From QHXM01 sp032160165 (GTDB lineage: Bacteria > Acidobacteriota > Blastocatellia > Pyrinomonadales > Pyrinomonadaceae), in assembly GCA_032160165.1 (NCBI GenBank), contig JAVHWA010000182.1, positions 1 through 64,000 on the forward strand: a stretch of DNA of 64,000 nt, read 5' to 3'. The notes beneath the pieces were generated by a model. The model did not search any database, was not told where the DNA came from, and worked only from the letters and a program-made list of their open reading frames with translations. Positions 25,158 to 33,978 of this stretch are shown here, piece by piece (position 1 is the stretch's first letter; each line of letters starts with the position of its first letter). Made by a program: the position numbers and the translations under genes.

Positions 25158-26944
25158 ATGAAAGCCACGGGGCGGCACCTGCTGGTCCTGCCGCTCATCT
25201 TTCGTCCACCAACTCACGTCCCTCACGCACGCGTTGGATTATTCGTGAGCCCGATCAAGAGCAAGCAGCCAGCCTGTCAGAAACTCTAAACATCTCACCT
25301 GTCGTCGCGGGATTACTAATCTCCCGCGGCTACGCGGACCCCGAGTCAGCGTATAACTTCTTAAATCCTTCCTACGATCAGCTTCACGACCCGGCGCTAA
25401 TGCTCGGGATGCCAGAGGCTGTCCGACGAATCCTTCACGCCATAGATTTAGGCGAAAAGATTTTGGTCTACGGCGATTACGACGTCGATGGAACGACCGG
25501 AACCGTGGTCCTTAGAAGAGCGCTGGGAATGCTTGGGGCGGAGACAGGCTTCCACGTTCCACATCGATTCACCGAAGGCTATGGCATCCAACAGCCAGCG
25601 CTGGAGAGAGCATTGTCGGAAGGCTTCGGCCTGGTCGTAAGCGTAGACTGTGGCATACGAGCATTCGATCCACTTTACTGGGCGCGTGATCACGGACTTG
25701 ATGTTATCGTTACTGATCATCATCTTCCCGATGAAGGCGAAGGCCCGCCGCCGGCCTTCGCGGTCCTCAACCCGAACCAGCTGGGCTGCAACTATCCTGA
25801 TAAGAACCTCGCTGGAGTCGGTGTAGCTTTCAAGCTCGCTCATGCATTGTTTCGCGAACGCGGACGCGAATCGCAGATCAATGGTTTTCTTAAGATGGTT
25901 GCCATCGGCACGGTGGCTGATGTTGCCAGACTGGTAGGCGAAAATCGCGCGATCGTATCACTCGGCCTGGCAGACTTGCCCAACGCAAGAAATCCCGGTC
26001 TTCGCGCGTTGTTGGATGTAGCAGGGTGCAACGATGGACAGCCACGCACCGCTTATGACCTGGGCTTCCGTCTGGGACCAAGAATCAATGCGGCCGGCAG
26101 AATGGATGCCGCAAGCGCAGTGGTCCAGCTTTTCGAGACGAAGGACCAGAGCGAAGCGAAGAGCCTGGCAGAGCACCTGGACTCGCGTAATCGTGAACGC
26201 CGCAGCGTCCAGCTTGAGATCGAAGGACGCGCACTCGCCGAGTTTGAAGGTTCCTCTGAGGCGGCGCCGATGTCGCACGTCGCCGTTATCGCCGGCGACG
26301 GTTGGCATCGAGGCGTGATCGGCATCGCCGCATCCAAGATCGCTGAAAAGCTCCATCGACCGTGTGTTGTAATTTCGCTGGACGGGGATGACGGGCATGG
26401 CTCGGCGCGCAGCATCGAAGCCTATCATCTGCTGGACGGGTTGACGGTATGCGCGGACCTGTTCGAGAAATTCGGGGGCCACTCTCACGCGGCCGGGCTT
26501 AGCATCAAGCGAGAAAATATTCCGGAATTTCGCCGCCGGCTAAACGAACATGCGGCTTCACATCTTTCCGATGAAGATATGGTCCCCTCAGTCCGCATCG
26601 ATGCGAAGCTCCCGGCGAATGAGATTTCGCTGGCTTTGGCTGACGATCTCCTTTCGCTCGAACCATTCGGAGCAGGGAACCCGCGCCCTTTATTCATGAC
26701 CGACGACCTGCATGTCGTGACAGAACCGCGAGTGGTCAAGGAGAAGCATCTGAAGTTTCGCGTCGCCGGCCGTGGTCAACCCTCAATCGATACCATCTGG
26801 TGGGGAGGGCTGGAAGCGCTTCGCGGGCGAACGTTGACCCCGGGCGAGGGCATCGAACTCGCTTACACGATCGAGCCAAATACCTGGCAGGGCGAGACGC
26901 GGTTGCAACTGTGCGTAAGGGACGTAAGGACGGGTTCCGAGTAA
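25154..26944 (+). CDS. recJ: Single-stranded-DNA-specific exonuclease RecJ
   Basis: 596 residues. The DHH phosphoesterase motifs are all present: VYGDYDVDGTTG (~97-108), SVDCGI, TDHHLPDE (~190) and AGVGVAFKLA. The DHHA1 region has GWHRGVIGIAASKI and KFGGHSHAAGLS, and the C-terminal OB-like part ends LQLCVRDVRT. RecJ degrades single-stranded DNA 5'-3' in recombination and mismatch repair. The first ~25 residues (Ala/Pro/Ser-rich) are outside the conserved core. The stop TAA at 26942 already lies in the following tandem array (GAGTAACGGGTAACGGG), so the array has eaten into the gene end. Confidence 0.93.
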   Translation: MNESHGAAPAGPAAHLSSTNSRPSRTRWIIREPDQEQAASLSETLNISPVVAGLLISRGYADPESAYNFLNPSYDQLHDPALMLGMPEAVRRILHAIDLGEKILVYGDYDVDGTTGTVVLRRALGMLGAETGFHVPHRFTEGYGIQQPALERALSEGFGLVVSVDCGIRAFDPLYWARDHGLDVIVTDHHLPDEGEGPPPAFAVLNPNQLGCNYPDKNLAGVGVAFKLAHALFRERGRESQINGFLKMVAIGTVADVARLVGENRAIVSLGLADLPNARNPGLRALLDVAGCNDGQPRTAYDLGFRLGPRINAAGRMDAASAVVQLFETKDQSEAKSLAEHLDSRNRERRSVQLEIEGRALAEFEGSSEAAPMSHVAVIAGDGWHRGVIGIAASKIAEKLHRPCVVISLDGDDGHGSARSIEAYHLLDGLTVCADLFEKFGGHSHAAGLSIKRENIPEFRRRLNEHAASHLSDEDMVPSVRIDAKLPANEISLALADDLLSLEPFGAGNPRPLFMTDDLHVVTEPRVVKEKHLKFRVAGRGQPSIDTIWWGGLEALRGRTLTPGEGIELAYTIEPNTWQGETRLQLCVRDVRTGSE

Positions 26945-27061
26945 CGGGTAACGGGTGCCGGGTGATGCGATAGGGGTTCCGAGTTCCGAGTTCCGAGTTC
27001 CGAGTTCCGAGTTCCGGACATCCTTGATCGAACTGACACCCGGCACCCGGCCCCCGGCACC
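26938..27061. repeat. Composite tandem/inverted repeat element, units ACGGGTGCC and TTCCGAG
   Basis: It begins with ACGGGTA/ACGGGTGCCGGGTG, then six tandem TTCCGAG units (26977-27016). After an 18-bp spacer the right arm 27036-27061 has ACCCGGC-type units, complementary to the first set. The TTCCGAG block has no reverse-complement partner here, so this is a two-layer array. It spans from the recJ stop to 11 bp before the presumed start of the LptC/LptA protein. Confidence 0.88.
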
Positions 27062-27071
27062 TTTTTTGGAT

Positions 27072-29405
27072 ATGCAAGAGATCAAGCGCAAAAGAGAAGT
27101 CACCGTCGGCTGGCGAGCGACCTTGCCGGCCGTTGCACGCGTGCTGGCTTTGGTCGTGCTTGTCTCGGGCCTGATATATGTCGGTGTTTCTTATTACCGC
27201 AATCGCAACAACGAACCCTTCCGAATGCGTGGCGAGGCGCCGGAGCTCTCGAAAGAAGTCACCAGCGTCATCGAAGGTTATGAGCGTCGAGTGATGGATG
27301 GTGACCGGCTTCGACTGCTGGTGCGCGCCGATCGCGACATTACATTCTCGGACAATCATCACGAACTCGAAGAAGTCCACCTCGAAGTTTACCCGGCAAC
27401 CGGCGATAAGCCCGATCAAATTTCAGCACATCGCGCCATCTATCTGCCTGACGAAAGAGACTCGAGCAAAGCCCGCGTCTGGTTTGCCGGGGACGTCAAT
27501 GTCGAGACGCGCGACTCGCTGCATGCAAAGACCGAAAAGATCGAATTTGATCAAGGCAGAGAGATTGCCGAGACCGACGCCCCTCTGACCTTTGAACGTG
27601 AGAATGTTTCGGGACGAGCGACTGGCGCTACGGTTGATTCGAAGAACAAGAAACTTGAGCTCCGCAGAGATGTCGAGATTGTGATCGCACCGCAGGCAAA
27701 TGCATCGGGCACTGCTTTGCCCAAATCACGTTCAAAGCCGGTGACGATTCATGCCGGACACGCGGTCTTTGATCAGCTTCACATGCATCTGTCCTTTAGC
27801 GGCAGCGCAACCGCCGAGCAGGAGCGCGACGTCATGAGCGGCGAGCAGCTCTCCGCAACGCTTAACGCGCAAAAGCGAGTTCAAAAGATTGAGGCCCGCG
27901 GCAATTCATACCTGCGATCTATGGACGAGGGACACGCGGCCGAAGTCCATTCCACTGATATGGATTTTTTCTTTGATGGCGACCAGCGGTTGCAAAGAGC
28001 ATCGGCGGTGGTTGACGTACGCGCCCGTACGCTCGACGCCGATTCGCAAATGGAGATCACAGGTGCGAAGTCACTCGACGTGCGGTTCGAAGCACAGGCT
28101 GACCGCAGTTTGTTGAGGGAGATGCACGCGGAAGGGCGGTCGGTCCTGACGCTGGCAGCGCCGCAGTCCCACGCAAGCGATCCTCGCGCCGCCAATAAGC
28201 GACTCACCGCCGATGACGTCAAGCTTGTATGGCGGGTGACGGGACGTGATCTCGAAAGCGCCGAAGCCGCGGGCAATGCGGAGCTGTTTATCGATCCGGT
28301 CCAGAAAGGTCCGATGGCTGATCGCAAAACTCTTACAGCAGCACAATTCAACTGCGAGTTCTTCGAGGTGGGGAACCTGGCGCGGCAATTCAATGCCTCG
28401 GGAGGCGAAGTCAAAGCCGTCATCGATCCTGTACAGCCTTCGGAGAGTCGCGCCCAGAGAACGCTGATTTCGCAGAAAATGACAGCGGTGTTCGTGCGTG
28501 AAACGCAGGACGTGGAACGCCTCGACGCGCAGGGCGACGCGCGATTTACCGAACTCGATCGTAATGGTCGCGCGCAGACGGCGACCTATACGGCCGCCGA
28601 CGAGATCGTGAGGCTACGAGGGGGTGAGCCGACAGCATGGGATTCTCGTGCGCGAACGAAAGCCCTGGAGATTGATTCCGACACTCGCAGCGATATCTCA
28701 TATAGTCGAGGTAAGACTTCTACCACCTATTACAGCCAGGAACAGACAAACGGGGCGACGCCATTTCAAAAGGTCAAGAGCCCGGTCTTTATCGTCTCTG
28801 ACCGCGCGGAGTTTCGCCATCTTACTGGCGTGGCGATCTACACCGGGAATGCCAGAGCCTGGCAGGATGAAAATTTTGTGCGGGCAGATACCCTTACAAT
28901 CTATCGCGACACGAAACGTATGGAAGGCGCCGGTCACGTTCAGAGCGCGCTCTATCAGGCGCGACGAAGCGGAGCGAATGGCGGAACAACCCTCGTTCCC
29001 GCTTTCGCCACCTCGAACACGATCGCGTACTCGGAGGATGATCGAATACTTCGGTATGCGGGCGACGTCGACATCAAGCAGGACACGGACAGGATTCGAA
29101 GCGCGACCGCGGATGTATATCTGCAGAAGCCGACGAATGAGGTTGAGAAGACGATCGCAGAGCGCGATGTGGTAATCAATCAACCCGGCCGAGTGGGGAC
29201 AGGCACGTGGGCGCAATACACCGCCGCCGATGAGACCATCGTGCTGAAGGGCAGTCCCGCGCGCGTCGAGGATACAGAGCAGGGAACCACAGAAGGGGGT
29301 CGTTTGACTGTCTACTTACGCGAGAGTAGAGTTGTGGCCGACGACGCAAGGGGTCCGCAATCAACCGGGCGCGTGCGCTCGACGCATAAAGTAAAGAAAC
29401 CGTGA
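27072..29405 (+). CDS. LptC-LptA fusion protein for lipopolysaccharide transport
   Basis: 777 residues from the ATG at 27072. The open frame extends to 26955, but those 39 codons are repeat sequence, so they are left out. A single transmembrane helix at ~20-38 is followed by an LptC-like beta-jellyroll (~50-200: RVMDGDRLRLLVRADRDITFSDNHHELEEVHLEVY). Several OstA/LptA-type beta-jellyroll segments extend to ~760, for example GVAIYTGNARAWQDENFVRADTLTIYRDTKRMEGAGHV, which is the classic LptA pattern. In Proteobacteria LptC and LptA are separate proteins; here one chain would span from the inner membrane across the periplasm. It is followed by lptB, which agrees. Confidence 0.82.
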   Translation: MQEIKRKREVTVGWRATLPAVARVLALVVLVSGLIYVGVSYYRNRNNEPFRMRGEAPELSKEVTSVIEGYERRVMDGDRLRLLVRADRDITFSDNHHELEEVHLEVYPATGDKPDQISAHRAIYLPDERDSSKARVWFAGDVNVETRDSLHAKTEKIEFDQGREIAETDAPLTFERENVSGRATGATVDSKNKKLELRRDVEIVIAPQANASGTALPKSRSKPVTIHAGHAVFDQLHMHLSFSGSATAEQERDVMSGEQLSATLNAQKRVQKIEARGNSYLRSMDEGHAAEVHSTDMDFFFDGDQRLQRASAVVDVRARTLDADSQMEITGAKSLDVRFEAQADRSLLREMHAEGRSVLTLAAPQSHASDPRAANKRLTADDVKLVWRVTGRDLESAEAAGNAELFIDPVQKGPMADRKTLTAAQFNCEFFEVGNLARQFNASGGEVKAVIDPVQPSESRAQRTLISQKMTAVFVRETQDVERLDAQGDARFTELDRNGRAQTATYTAADEIVRLRGGEPTAWDSRARTKALEIDSDTRSDISYSRGKTSTTYYSQEQTNGATPFQKVKSPVFIVSDRAEFRHLTGVAIYTGNARAWQDENFVRADTLTIYRDTKRMEGAGHVQSALYQARRSGANGGTTLVPAFATSNTIAYSEDDRILRYAGDVDIKQDTDRIRSATADVYLQKPTNEVEKTIAERDVVINQPGRVGTGTWAQYTAADETIVLKGSPARVEDTEQGTTEGGRLTVYLRESRVVADDARGPQSTGRVRSTHKVKKP

Positions 29406-29415
29406 TTCGCTTCGG

Positions 29416-29542
29416 GAGCTTTGAGTCTTGAAATTTTGAGTGTTGAATTCGTCTTAAAAGGCCGGAATCACATTATCGGGGTTCGCCGCACTCGCCGATG
29501 GTAATTCAGAACTCAAAACTCAAAACTCAAAATTCAGAACTC
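29416..29542. repeat. Heptamer inverted-repeat element, unit GAGTTTT family
   Basis: The left arm 29416-29450 has TTGAGTCTTGAAATTTTGAG-type units. A unique 50-bp spacer follows, and the right arm 29501-29542 is made of AACTCAAA units. The right arm is read as LptB residues 2-15. Confidence 0.85.
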
Positions 29543-30301
29543 CCAGCGCAAGCCTCAATTTCCCCGGTCGTTCCTTCATCCACGGCGCTCGCTGCCTCAC
29601 TGCTGCAAAAGACATACGGAAAGCGACGCGTGGTAAACGATGTCACGCTGCATGTCGAACAGGGCGAAGTTGTCGGCCTGCTCGGAGCGAACGGAGCCGG
29701 CAAGACCACTACCTTCTACATGATCATCGGGCTCGAACGTCCGGACCGCGGCACGATTCGGCTGGGTGAACGCGACATCACGCGTTTGCCAATGTATCTG
29801 CGGGCGCGTTTGGGACTCGGCTACCTGCCGCAGGAGCCCTCTGTATTTCGAAAGATGACCGCGGCGCAGAATATCCTGGCGGTCCTGGAAACCATGAGAT
29901 TGAGACGTCGTGAGCGTTTCAAACGACTGGAAGAGCTGCTGGAGGAGTTTGGCGTGGCTCATGTGCGAAACACGCGCGGCGATGCTCTGTCGGGGGGAGA
30001 GCGACGGCGCACAGAGATCGCGCGCGCCCTCGCCACAGAACCGCAATACATCCTGCTTGACGAACCCTTTGCCGGGATCGATCCCAAAGCCATCGATGAC
30101 ATTCAGAATGTGATCCTCTATTTGCGCGGTCGCGGGATCGGTATTCTGATTACTGATCACAACGTCCGCGAGACCCTGGGCGTTACCGACCGCGCTTACA
30201 TCATGTCTGAAGGACGTATTTTTCGTTCCGGTCAGCCTCATGAGTTGGTCGAAGACGAAGGGGTCCGTCGACATTATCTCGGCGATCGCTTCAGCATGTA
30301 A
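29498..30301 (+). CDS. lptB: Lipopolysaccharide export ABC ATPase LptB
   Basis: 267 residues. Walker A is GANGAGKTTT, the Q-loop YLPQEPSVF, the signature LSGGERRRTEIARAL, Walker B ILLDEPFAGIDP and the switch His TDHN. The phrases FRKMTAAQNILAVLE and GRGIGILITDHNVRETL are LptB-specific. It powers extraction of lipopolysaccharide from the inner membrane by LptFG and LptC. The only ATG that fits (29498) lies in a repeat array, so the first ~30 residues (MVIQNSKLKTQNSEL and a Ser/Ala-rich stretch) are not homologous to other LptB. No other plausible start exists before the conserved KTYGKRRVV. Confidence 0.92.
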   Translation: MVIQNSKLKTQNSELPAQASISPVVPSSTALAASLLQKTYGKRRVVNDVTLHVEQGEVVGLLGANGAGKTTTFYMIIGLERPDRGTIRLGERDITRLPMYLRARLGLGYLPQEPSVFRKMTAAQNILAVLETMRLRRRERFKRLEELLEEFGVAHVRNTRGDALSGGERRRTEIARALATEPQYILLDEPFAGIDPKAIDDIQNVILYLRGRGIGILITDHNVRETLGVTDRAYIMSEGRIFRSGQPHELVEDEGVRRHYLGDRFSM

Positions 30302-30430
30302 GAGTACTCAACCCATCCCAGCCAATGGCGCTCGTCGACCTGATCGCCGCCCTGTTTTTGATACGCGAGTTCGAGCGAGAAATTTTTATCAAGTTTCTAT
30401 TGCCTACTGCCCACCTTCCATTTTTTCAGT

Positions 30431-30436
30431 TATAAT
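30431..30436 (+). promoter_or_regulatory. Possible -10 box upstream of rpoN
   Basis: A perfect TATAAT, 72 bp before the rpoN start, in an AT-rich stretch after lptB. No -35 box at the right distance is visible, so this is only a candidate. Confidence 0.35.
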
Positions 30437-30508
30437 TACCCCGCGCTTCAAAGAGCGTAAACGTTTCAAACTCCCGACTAGAATTGAAAGCAATTATTCA
30501 AGCAAGGT

Positions 30509-32146
30509 ATGTCTGTAAAGCTCACCACCAGTCTTTCCCAGCGTCTCGTACTCACGCCGCAATTGCGCCAGCGGATCGAGATGCTGCAGATGACTACCAT
30601 CGAGCTCAGCGATCTGATCCAGGCACAACTCCTCGAGAATCCGATTCTCGAGGAGGTCCCATCGCAAGAAGAGACGCAGGAGCTGGCGGAGAAAATTCTC
30701 GACCAGTTGTCTGGTGGTGAACAGGGAAGCAGCTTCGACGTTACTCCCAACGAAGGCACGCTAGCCGATTTCAATGGGTCCTCTTCAAACGGCGACGGCG
30801 AACTCGATGCCGAGTCGATCTCAATGTATTCAGAGCCCGAGGGCGATGCTTCGGGAGCGGGAGACATCGTTGGCGGAGAGACGAGCGGTGAGTCAGGCGA
30901 AGAGTTTGGCGCGGACGATCCCGCGCGAGATTCATTCGAAGAGATAGACTTTGGCAGAGAGTTTCAGGATTACCTGGATCCGGGCTATAAAACGCAGGAG
31001 TTCGAATACAAAGAGGACGCGCCGACCTTCGAACAGTTTCTCACGAAGGCGCCGTCGCTGTCAGAGCATCTGGAAGTCCAGCTACACCTCAATCCAATCC
31101 GCAGCGAGATCTGCGACGTCGCACTGTGTGTAATCGGCAACCTCGACGAGGACGGAAGGCTGAGCGCGACGACAGAAGAGATCGCCGCGATGGGCGGGTG
31201 GTCTGAGGAGCTGATCGAAGAAGCGCGGCATGCAGTGATGCGCCTCGATCCAACAGGCTGCGGTGCGCGCGACGTGCGCGAGTGCCTTTTGGTCCAGCTC
31301 GAAGCGAGTGGACAGGCTGAGCGACTTGCCGGGCGGTTGATTCGAGATCATCTTCAGGACCTGCAACAGCACAAGCTTCCAAATCTTTCCAAACAGGTCG
31401 GCATCGATGTCGAAGAATTGCTCGCCGAAGTTGAGTTTATTCGCACGCTCGACCCATATCCGGGCCGCCGTTATTCGTCGGAAGAGCCTGTCCTGATCGC
31501 TCCTGAAATCTACATCGAAAAACTTGATGATGAAGAGGATGAGACGGACGATCTGGGCGGGTATGTCATTTACTTTGGTGACGACGGCAGTCCGCGTTTG
31601 CGCATCAGCCAGAGTTATCAACAGATGCTGTCGCAACAAACGACGACCAAGGAAACGCGCGATTTCATACGCGATAAGATGCGATCGGCGGTTGATCTGC
31701 TCCGCAACATAGAACATCGAAGGCAGACGATCTACAAGGTTGTTGAATCCATTATCAAACGTCAAAAGGATTTTCTGGACAAAGGCGTTCAGTACATCAA
31801 GCCGATGATGCTCAAGGACATTGCCGAAGACATCGGCATGCACCTCTCGACAGTGTCGCGCGTAGTTAACCGAAAGTACGCGCATACGCCTCAAGGCGTG
31901 ATTGAGCTGCGCCGCTTTTTCACCGAGGGCATGATGAACGAAGAGGGCGAAGAGGTCTCGACTCGGATCATCAAGCTTAAGATCAAAAAGCTTATCGAAG
32001 AAGAGGACTCGCACAACCCTATTACAGACGATCAGGTCGTAAAGATCCTTATTAAGGATGGCATCAAACTATCGCGTCGAACGGTAGCGAAATATCGTGA
32101 CCAGATGCATATTCCGGGGTCACGCGAGCGCCGCGCGCCGGTTTGA
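30509..32146 (+). CDS. rpoN: RNA polymerase sigma-54 factor RpoN
   Basis: 545 residues. Region I, the activator contact, is LTTSLSQRLVLTPQLRQRIEML followed by QAQLLENPILEE. An acidic region II (~60-160) follows. The core-binding part, the HTH (MHLSTVSRVVNRKYAHTPQGVIELRRFF) and the RpoN box SRRTVAKYRDQM near the C-terminus are all intact. Sigma-54 needs an AAA+ activator; one such activator, the NtrC-type regulator at 50557-51993, is in this window. The neighbours lptB upstream and hpf, hprK, rapZ downstream match the rpoN locus of Proteobacteria in kind. The opposite-strand open frame of 310 codons is a shadow. Confidence 0.95.
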   Translation: MSVKLTTSLSQRLVLTPQLRQRIEMLQMTTIELSDLIQAQLLENPILEEVPSQEETQELAEKILDQLSGGEQGSSFDVTPNEGTLADFNGSSSNGDGELDAESISMYSEPEGDASGAGDIVGGETSGESGEEFGADDPARDSFEEIDFGREFQDYLDPGYKTQEFEYKEDAPTFEQFLTKAPSLSEHLEVQLHLNPIRSEICDVALCVIGNLDEDGRLSATTEEIAAMGGWSEELIEEARHAVMRLDPTGCGARDVRECLLVQLEASGQAERLAGRLIRDHLQDLQQHKLPNLSKQVGIDVEELLAEVEFIRTLDPYPGRRYSSEEPVLIAPEIYIEKLDDEEDETDDLGGYVIYFGDDGSPRLRISQSYQQMLSQQTTTKETRDFIRDKMRSAVDLLRNIEHRRQTIYKVVESIIKRQKDFLDKGVQYIKPMMLKDIAEDIGMHLSTVSRVVNRKYAHTPQGVIELRRFFTEGMMNEEGEEVSTRIIKLKIKKLIEEEDSHNPITDDQVVKILIKDGIKLSRRTVAKYRDQMHIPGSRERRAPV

Positions 32147-32151
32147 TCAAA

Positions 32152-32365
<214 letters not shown>

Positions 32366-32383
32366 ACGAGGAGGGAGATTCTG

Positions 32384-32917
32384 ATGCAGTTCGAGTACAC
32401 GGGTCGCCACGTTGAGGTGACTCCGGCATTACGCGTTCACGTAGAAGACCATTTCCAGAAGTTGGAGCATATTTTTAACGATACGGCTGCACGCGCTCAC
32501 GTCATCATCGAAGTTGAGAAGAACCGGCAGATCGGTGAAGTCCTGGTCCACTGGCGAGATCACACCTTGACCGCTACCGACACAAACGCGGACATGTATC
32601 TCGCTCTCACCCGTGCTATCGCCAAGATTGAGAAACAGGCCCTCAAGATAAAAAAGAAAATCATAGACCGCAAACAGGGCGCGAAACGCGTCTCTTCGGT
32701 TGCGCCGGAACCGGGAGGGCAGTTAGAAGCGAGTCCCCGGCCCCCTCGCGTGATCGCAGCGCGCCGCTATATCGTGAAACCGATGACGGCCGAGGAAGCC
32801 GCGTTGCGTCTGACGGAAGAGACCGACCAGTTCCTGGTCTTTCGCGACGCGGACACCAATCGTGTCGGCGTGCTGTACAAACGCAAGGACGGCAACTTCG
32901 GCTTGATTGAGCCGTAG
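32384..32917 (+). CDS. hpf: Ribosome hibernation promoting factor, long form
   Basis: 177 residues from the ATG at 32384, which has a strong GAGGAGGGAG site upstream. The open frame extends to 32309, but that is repeat sequence. The N-terminal domain is the S30AE/YfiA fold (MQFEYTGRHVEVTPALRVHVEDHFQKLEHIF). The C-terminal domain (~120-177: YIVKPMTAEEAALRLTEETDQFLVFRDADTNRVGVLYKRKDGNFGLIEP) is the dimerisation domain of long HPF, which pairs 70S ribosomes into 100S. The position after rpoN is the same as in Proteobacteria, although the protein there is the short form. Confidence 0.94.
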   Translation: MQFEYTGRHVEVTPALRVHVEDHFQKLEHIFNDTAARAHVIIEVEKNRQIGEVLVHWRDHTLTATDTNADMYLALTRAIAKIEKQALKIKKKIIDRKQGAKRVSSVAPEPGGQLEASPRPPRVIAARRYIVKPMTAEEAALRLTEETDQFLVFRDADTNRVGVLYKRKDGNFGLIEP

Positions 32918-32926
32918 CGCTCCGGT

Positions 32927-32998
32927 CCAAAGTCCAGGGGTCCAATGTCCAGGCTCTAGAAGCCGGACTTTTGACCTTGGGCCCTGGACATTGGACAT
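32927..32998. repeat. Inverted-repeat element, unit GTCCAAT/GTCCAGG
   Basis: The left arm holds GTCCAAA, GTCCAGG, GTCCAAT and GTCCAGG units. A 15-bp spacer follows, and the right arm holds TTGGGCCCTGGACATTGGAC. The ATG of hprK at 32997 is the end of the last unit (TTGGACATG). Confidence 0.85.
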
Positions 32999-33947
32999 GA
33001 ATCCAAACGACCAGCCAACCATCACAGTACGCGATTTCTTAGATCACGCCCCGGGGGAACTCCAGCTACGAGTTCTGGCCGGAGAAGGTGGGGCTTTCAC
33101 TCGCCACTTAACGGTACCGCGCATACAGAAGCTGGGCCTCGCGCTCGCCGGATTCACACATTACATTCATTCGGGACGTTTGCAGATAGTGGGCCAGAGC
33201 GAAATCTGGTTTCTCGGAGAACTTGAGCCCGAGCGTCGCCGCGAGGCGATCCGCAATCTTTCGCTCGAGAAGATCGCCTGCGTCCTGGTTACCAAAGGTC
33301 TCCAGCCGCCCGCCGAACTGATCGAAGCCGCCGAAGCATCGAACCTTCCGTTGCTGTCGACCCCCGTGCTCAGTTCGGTTGCAATCAGTGCTGTCACCGA
33401 TTGCCTCGAGGAGTTGATGGCGCCGCGCGCAGTCCGCCACGGAGTGCTGATTGACATCTATGGGTTGGGAGTTTTGATCGAGGGAGCGTCCGGTATAGGC
33501 AAATCCGAGTGTGCGCTGGACCTGATAGCTCGCGGTCATCGCCTTGTGTCAGACGATGTCGTCAACCTCCGAAGAATTGGTCCGGACCGCGTAGTGGGTA
33601 CCGCGCCTGATCTCTTGCGCGAGCATCTCGAGATACGGGGTCTGGGAATCATCAACATACGCGATCTGTTCGGAGTGTCTGCTACGAGTGCGGGAAAGAC
33701 CATCGACCTCTCAATCATGCTGCAGCGGTGGGACGAGGCGGGCGAAGTCGAGCGGCTGGGGATCGACGCTCAAGCCATTGAGATCCTGGGAGTCGATGTT
33801 CCGCACGTTCTGATACCGGTGAGTCCGGGACGCAACCTTTCGACCCTCGTGGAAACCGCCGTCCGGGTGCAACTACTCAGGGTCCGCGGTTACAATGCTG
33901 CCAGAGACTTCGCAGCACGACACGCAAAGCTCATCGAAGAACAGTAG
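32997..33947 (+). CDS. hprK: HPr kinase/phosphorylase
   Basis: 316 residues from the ATG at 32997; the 30 codons before it are repeat sequence. The N-terminal domain (~1-135) begins ITVRDFLDHAPGELQLRVLAGEGG, the typical opening. The kinase domain has Walker A GASGIGKSECALDL (~163-170), the HPrK signature LEIRGLGIINIRDLFG, and RLVSDDVVNLRRIG. It phosphorylates HPr on the regulatory serine and removes that phosphate. Its target HPr is encoded about 1.5 kb downstream, with a matching Ser48. In Proteobacteria HPrK is often near rapZ and PTS genes, as here. The start codon lies in a repeat. Confidence 0.94.
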   Translation: MNPNDQPTITVRDFLDHAPGELQLRVLAGEGGAFTRHLTVPRIQKLGLALAGFTHYIHSGRLQIVGQSEIWFLGELEPERRREAIRNLSLEKIACVLVTKGLQPPAELIEAAEASNLPLLSTPVLSSVAISAVTDCLEELMAPRAVRHGVLIDIYGLGVLIEGASGIGKSECALDLIARGHRLVSDDVVNLRRIGPDRVVGTAPDLLREHLEIRGLGIINIRDLFGVSATSAGKTIDLSIMLQRWDEAGEVERLGIDAQAIEILGVDVPHVLIPVSPGRNLSTLVETAVRVQLLRVRGYNAARDFAARHAKLIEEQ

Positions 33948-33978
33948 CTCGTGGAACCATGGGCACGTCCACACTTCT

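Noticed and set aside
26955..27071. Longer start of the LptC/LptA protein
   Set aside because: The 39 extra codons are read from tandem TTCCGAG repeats; the conserved membrane helix follows the ATG at 27072.
31082..32014. 310-codon open frame on the minus strand over rpoN
   Set aside because: It is a shadow of the rpoN coding frame; sigma-54 motifs are complete on the plus strand.
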